A DNA stretch of 8,864 nt. Origin: Bacillota bacterium. GTDB taxonomy: Bacteria; Bacillota; Clostridia; Christensenellales; Aristaeellaceae. Numbering within the stretch: position 1 is the stretch's first letter; each line of letters starts with the position of its first letter. The notes below the pieces were generated by a model that was not told the origin of the DNA, made no database searches, and worked only from the letters and a program-made list of their open reading frames with translations. The position numbers and the translations under genes were made by a program. The DNA lies in the NCBI GenBank assembly GCA_023421395.1, contig JAEZTL010000060.1, forward strand, positions 1 through 8,864, given 5' to 3'. Below, one piece after another: positions 6,236 to 8,864 of the stretch.

Positions 6236-6254
6236 TAAACGAACTGTTCGATTA
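6236..6254 (+). promoter_or_regulatory. Candidate TetR-family operator (19-base palindrome)
   Basis: The core CGAACTGTTCG (6240-6250) is a perfect palindrome around one central base. After one unpaired position on each side, TAA and TTA extend it to 19 bases. It occupies the -35 region of the promoter whose -10 is at 6262-6267, where repressor binding would block RNA polymerase. TetR-type regulators commonly bind such sites before their own genes, so autoregulation is the natural inference. Confidence 0.55.
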
Positions 6255-6261
6255 AAATGTG

Positions 6262-6267
6262 TATAAT
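6262..6267 (+). promoter_or_regulatory. -10 element of the tetR promoter
   Basis: A perfect TATAAT in an AT-rich stretch. The spacing points to a -35 inside the palindrome at 6236-6254, where no good TTGACA match is present. A second weaker -10 (TATAAC, 6276-6281) lies just downstream. The leader to the TTG start would be about 68 bases. Confidence 0.5.
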
Positions 6268-6340
6268 AAATTCAGTATAACCAAATGCGGGCGACCAACC
6301 GGCGTGTGCACCGTCCGAGTTGCTGAGGGGATGGCACGAA

Positions 6341-6970
6341 TTGAACGGAAAAAAAGTTGACCGGCGCGTCATCAGGACGCGCAGGCAGCTGCGGCAGGGA
6401 CTTGCGCATCTGATGCAAACCAAGCGGCTGAAGGATATTTCCGTGCGCGAGTTGACGGAAATGTGCGACTTCAACAGAGGCACGTTTTACATCCATTATA
6501 GAGATGTCTTCGACATGGTCGACAAGATCGAGGAAGAACTGATCGAGAACTTCAGGGAAATGCTCGCCGCATTTCCTTCGGAGGAAGTGGCGGAGCCGTC
6601 GGGACGATTTCTCGTCAAGATATTCGAATACATACTCGAAAACAAAGAAATTCTTTGCGCGTTGTTCGGCCCCAACGGTGACTACGGGTTTGTCAGCCGG
6701 ATCAAGGGGCTGATCAAGGAACAATACCTGCGTGCGCTGCCCGGCATCCTGCGGGACGGACAGGAATGGCACTACGATTATTATGCCTCTTTCATGGTGT
6801 CCGGCTTTCTGGGGATGCTCGAGGTGTGGTCCAGGCGCGGAATGGCGGATGAACCGGAGACGGTGGCCCGCCTGGCCGGCGCGGTTCTGCAGCCTTGCAC
6901 GCGCAAAGCGGCGCTCCGAGGGTGCCGCGCTGCGGAAGGCATCCAGAATCAGCCGCGAAAGCCCGCGTAA
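6341..6970 (+). CDS. TetR/AcrR-family transcriptional regulator
   Basis: A 209-residue protein. Residues about 8-70 form the TetR DNA-binding domain: RTRRQLRQGLAHLM, then the helix-turn-helix KDISVRELTEMCDFNRGTFY and the closing IHYRDVFDMVDKIEEEL. The C-terminal part (about 90-180) is an alpha-helical ligand domain ending in YYASFMVSGFLGMLEVWSRRGM with DEPETVARL, typical of the TetR_C_8-like group in Clostridia. A basic tail of about 25 residues follows. The start is inferred to be TTG 6341, with GAGGGG at 6325-6330; the frame has no ATG or GTG before the domain, and TTG 6320 lacks a ribosome binding site. The ligand and target genes are unknown. The downstream genes concern chemotaxis and lie beyond a terminator, so the regulator may control itself, the divergent deformylase gene or a distant locus. 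Confidence 0.88.
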   Translation: MNGKKVDRRVIRTRRQLRQGLAHLMQTKRLKDISVRELTEMCDFNRGTFYIHYRDVFDMVDKIEEELIENFREMLAAFPSEEVAEPSGRFLVKIFEYILENKEILCALFGPNGDYGFVSRIKGLIKEQYLRALPGILRDGQEWHYDYYASFMVSGFLGMLEVWSRRGMADEPETVARLAGAVLQPCTRKAALRGCRAAEGIQNQPRKPA

Positions 6971-6996
6971 CCCCGAATGAGCCTGACCCGCCCGCG

Positions 6997-7033
6997 GCGG
7001 CCGTTCCAGCGCGATGGACGGCCGCTGTTTTTT
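6997..7033 (+). terminator. Intrinsic terminator after tetR
   Basis: GCGGCCGTTCC (6997-7007) pairs with GGACGGCCGC (7016-7025), with one bulged T, around an 8-base loop. Six T follow at 7028-7033. It closes the tetR transcript 27 bases after the stop. Confidence 0.85.
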
Positions 7034-7074
7034 CGTGCCGGCATGGCCCGCCGCCCGCCGCAGGGAATTATAGG

Positions 7075-7390
7075 ATCACGGTTTAAGCGTGAAAGCAGCT
7101 TTCCCGAATGATGAACATTCTCCGCACATAAGTATTCTAATCGACATTTTATATAAATTAGTTTATTTATAAACTGAAAACAACAAATTGATGATATCAA
7201 TAATTCAATATCAAATTAACCGATTCATTAATAATGATCAGAAATTCGGATTATGTCAATTATTTAGATTTCGAGTTACAATACGCGATAAAATTATAAT
7301 ATTACCGCTAAAATATGAACCGATTTTCACGATGTAATTATCAAATGATTCTTTTAAAATTTCAGTTTGCGCATATTCTGCGTTTCCGGA
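7075..7390. other. AT-rich intergenic island before cheW
   Basis: No gene is seen in this stretch. Bases 7141-7320 contain 40 G or C by hand count (22%), far below the flanking genes. Palindromes include AGTTTA/TAAACT (7160-7175), TTGAT/ATCAA (7188-7200) and TCATTA/TAATGA (7225-7237). ATATCAA occurs twice, 14 bases apart (7194-7200 and 7208-7214). A leftward promoter-like pair, TTGACA (7254-7259) and CATTAT (7231-7236) with a 17-base spacer, and a rightward flagellar-sigma-like pair near 7265-7291 can be drawn. The island probably holds the control region of the chemotaxis genes, but an extinct gene or acquired DNA is possible. Confidence 0.5.
7265..7291 (+). promoter_or_regulatory. Possible sigma-28 (SigD/FliA) promoter for cheW
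   Basis: TAGATTTC at 7265-7272 followed by CGCGATAA at 7284-7291 resembles the flagellar sigma pattern TAAA, 15 bases, GCCGATAA: three of four in the -35 core and six of eight in the -10. It lies about 200 bases before cheW, which is rather far, and AT-rich DNA gives chance matches. The chemotaxis context is the main argument. Confidence 0.25.
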
Positions 7391-7492
7391 CACGCCGAAA
7401 GGGCTAGGAAGCCGGTCGGGCGGCCCACAAAAATCTCCGTTTGATGCTCGATTTTGAAAAAACCCGGACAATCTGGACAAAGGAGATGCGCC

Positions 7493-7987
7493 ATGAAGGA
7501 TTACGCGATCGAAGAACCCACGGCAGTCGATGAAGCGCAGGACCAGCTCTACCTGACGTTTCTGCTGGGCGGCGAAGTCTACGGCATCGGCATTGATTAC
7601 GTGAGGGAAATCATCGGCATTCAGCCCGTCACGCCAATTCCGGAATACCCGGTATACATCCGGGGCGTCATCAATCTCCGGGGGAAGATCATCCCCGTGA
7701 TGGACGTGCGCCTGCGATTTGGGAAACCCGAACAGCCCTACGACGCCAGGACGTGCATCATCGTCGTCGATATCTTTGACGCGCTCGTCGGCCTGATCGT
7801 AGACAGGGTGTCCGAGGTGGTCGCGATCCCGGATGATAAAATTGCCGAGCCGCCCAAGATCAACGGGCGGGAAGCGGGTTTCCTCAAAGGACTGGGCATG
7901 GTGGGCGGCTCGATCAAACTGTTGCTGGATTGTAGCGTGCTGCTGGCCGACGATGCGAAGATCATCCAACAAACGGAAGGGGAATGA
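7493..7987 (+). CDS. cheW: Chemotaxis adaptor protein CheW
   Basis: A 164-residue protein made of a single CheW domain (SH3-like double barrel). It bridges chemoreceptors and the histidine kinase CheA under the cytoplasmic membrane. Family landmarks are all visible: YLTFLLGGEVYGIGIDYVREII (in two parts, residues 20-41), YIRGVINLRGKIIPVMD (55-71) with Arg58 and the NLRG turn, GLIVDRVSEVV (100-110) and IKLLLD (141-146). ATG 7493 follows AAAGGAG with a 7-base gap. A TTG at 7454 in the same frame would add 13 residues unlike the family and would bury the ribosome binding site. The stop is 3 bases before the receptor start, so the two are surely translated from one messenger, suggesting an adaptor paired with this receptor. 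Confidence 0.94.
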   Translation: MKDYAIEEPTAVDEAQDQLYLTFLLGGEVYGIGIDYVREIIGIQPVTPIPEYPVYIRGVINLRGKIIPVMDVRLRFGKPEQPYDARTCIIVVDIFDALVGLIVDRVSEVVAIPDDKIAEPPKINGREAGFLKGLGMVGGSIKLLLDCSVLLADDAKIIQQTEGE

Positions 7988-7990
7988 GCG

Positions 7991-8864
7991 ATGAAGTGGT
8001 TTAGCAATTTGAAGATTTCGAAAAAGCTCCTGCTGGGTTTCGCGGTCGTGATGGCCGTCGCGGTGGCGGTCGGTGCCGTTGGCATCGTCAACCTTCGATC
8101 CATTTCCGAGAACGACGTTCAGCTGTACCGGAGCATGACGGTGCCCATGGGCGATTTGACGCAGATCGCCACGTCCTTCCAGCGCATCCGCGTGAACATG
8201 CGGGAGATGATCCTGTTGAATGATCCGGCGGAGATTGCCAATGTGGAGCAGAAGATCGCGCAGCGCCGCGCCGAGCTCGACGAAAGGCAGGGAACCTTCG
8301 CCGAGCAGATTCTGTCGGACGACATGCAGAAGGCCTACGAGGAATACCTCGCTGCGCGGGTGGTTTTCGGCGAGTACTACGAAAAAATCCGGGCGCTCGC
8401 CGAGGAGAACCGGGACGAGGAGGCGTTCGCCCTGCTGCAGTCCGATGCGTGCTATGCGGCGGAGCAGGCCGAGCAGGCGACGATCCTGACCCTCGCGGCG
8501 ATGAAAGCCGAGGATGCGGCCGCGCAGTCCGCGGAGAACGAGAGGATGGCCGGGCTGGCGGAGATGGTGGTTTTCGGCGCGCTGGCCGGCGGCATCGCCC
8601 TCGCGCTGCTCATCGCGCTGTACATTTCGCGGCAGATCAGCGGATCGATGAAGAAGATCATCGCGGCGGCGGAGGAGATCGCGAACGGAGATTTGAGCGT
8701 TGAGGTGGCGGTGGATACGCGGGACGAGATCGGGGAACTGGCGGAGGCCTTCCGCAGCATGACGGAAAACCTCAACGAGGTGCTCTCTGGGATCAACGCC
8801 GCGTCGGAGCAGGTGTCTTCGGGCGCGAAGCAGCTGTCGGACTCCAGCCTGTCGCTGTCGCAGG
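7991..8864 (+). CDS. Methyl-accepting chemotaxis protein, 3' end missing
   Basis: 291 codons are visible and the frame is still open at the window edge. The N-terminus MKWFSNLKISKKLLLGFAV is a short basic cytoplasmic segment followed by a first membrane helix (about residues 13-33). Residues about 34-190 are a periplasmic-side/extracellular helical domain of the 4HB_MCP type: the stretch with TVPMGDLTQIATSFQRIRVN and MREMILLND is characteristic, followed by long charged helices. A second membrane helix spans about 192-212 (MVVFGALAGGIALALLIALY). The HAMP domain follows (about 213-266; SRQISGSMKKIIAAAEEIANGDLSVEV, in parts, and DEIGELAEAF), then the start of the signalling coiled coil. The ligand is not readable. 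GGAAGGGG at 7976-7983 serves as ribosome binding site. The signalling tip and methylation region would continue beyond base 8864. Confidence 0.93.
   Translation, partial: MKWFSNLKISKKLLLGFAVVMAVAVAVGAVGIVNLRSISENDVQLYRSMTVPMGDLTQIATSFQRIRVNMREMILLNDPAEIANVEQKIAQRRAELDERQGTFAEQILSDDMQKAYEEYLAARVVFGEYYEKIRALAEENRDEEAFALLQSDACYAAEQAEQATILTLAAMKAEDAAAQSAENERMAGLAEMVVFGALAGGIALALLIALYISRQISGSMKKIIAAAEEIANGDLSVEVAVDTRDEIGELAEAFRSMTENLNEVLSGINAASEQVSSGAKQLSDSSLSLSQ

Noticed and set aside
7383..7430. GC-rich patch in the cheW leader resembling a riboswitch (short CCGAAAGGG and GCCGGTCGG elements)
   Set aside because: I compared it with the c-di-GMP (GEMM) core because of the chemotaxis context; the conserved GGACGCAAAGCC-type core is absent and no strong helix set forms.
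7256..7972. Minus-strand open frame of 238 codons opposite cheW
   Set aside because: It is the shadow of cheW extended by chance through the AT-rich spacer; no motif is visible.
1..8864. CRISPR array, tRNA or rRNA gene, insertion sequence or prophage genes
   Set aside because: I saw no regularly spaced repeats of CRISPR size, no cloverleaf-like sequence, no transposase or integrase motif and no phage structural gene on either strand.

Overview
The window (8,864 bases) is bacterial chromosome with a GC-rich coding background and Gram-positive signals: strong GGAGG-type ribosome binding sites, short TATAAT promoters (three of them with a TGG-extended -10), and intrinsic terminators. A helix-turn-helix/DUF5680 fusion, a class U-like sirtuin, a divergent peptide deformylase and a CheW/four-helix-bundle chemoreceptor pair suggest a motile, GC-rich member of the Clostridia (Bacillota). 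That assignment is inference from gene content; there is no rRNA or other taxonomic marker.

Layout. (a) 1-1436: 3' part of a large probably exported protein with bacterial Ig-like repeats and a CapA-type metallophosphatase-fold domain, followed by a strong terminator (1496-1536). (b) 1564-3679, rightward: a flavodoxin-fold oxidoreductase with four cysteines, an XRE-type regulator fused to DUF5680, and an NAD-dependent protein deacylase (Sir2). The last two each have a recognisable promoter, so this is a run of neighbours rather than a clear operon. (c) 3687-4562, leftward: a metallo-beta-lactamase-fold hydrolase with a probable C-terminal winged helix, convergent with sir2 across 7 bases, with its own promoter. 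(d) 4621-5469: a gene-poor stretch with inverted repeats and no recognisable product. (e) 5470-5988, leftward: a divergent peptide deformylase with a good promoter and a structured leader of about 120 bases. (f) 6341-6970, rightward: a TetR-family regulator with a 19-base palindrome (6236-6254) next to its -10, then a terminator. (g) 7034-7492: intergenic DNA containing a very AT-rich island (7141-7320 is 22% GC by hand count) with several palindromes. (h) 7493-8864: cheW and the start of a methyl-accepting chemotaxis protein, 3 bases apart and surely co-transcribed; the receptor runs off the window.

How they work together. The clearest functional unit is cheW plus the receptor: a dedicated sensor and the adaptor that links it to the CheA kinase. 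The flavoprotein, the DUF5680 regulator and the sirtuin may share a redox/NAD theme, but only adjacency supports this. The most interesting non-coding signals are two candidate operators (the 22-base-period repeat before the DUF5680 regulator and the palindrome before tetR), the terminator sitting directly before the flavoprotein gene, and the AT-rich island before cheW. I see no CRISPR array, tRNA, rRNA, insertion sequence, phage gene or clear defence system. No strong case for a wholly new system can be made from this window.
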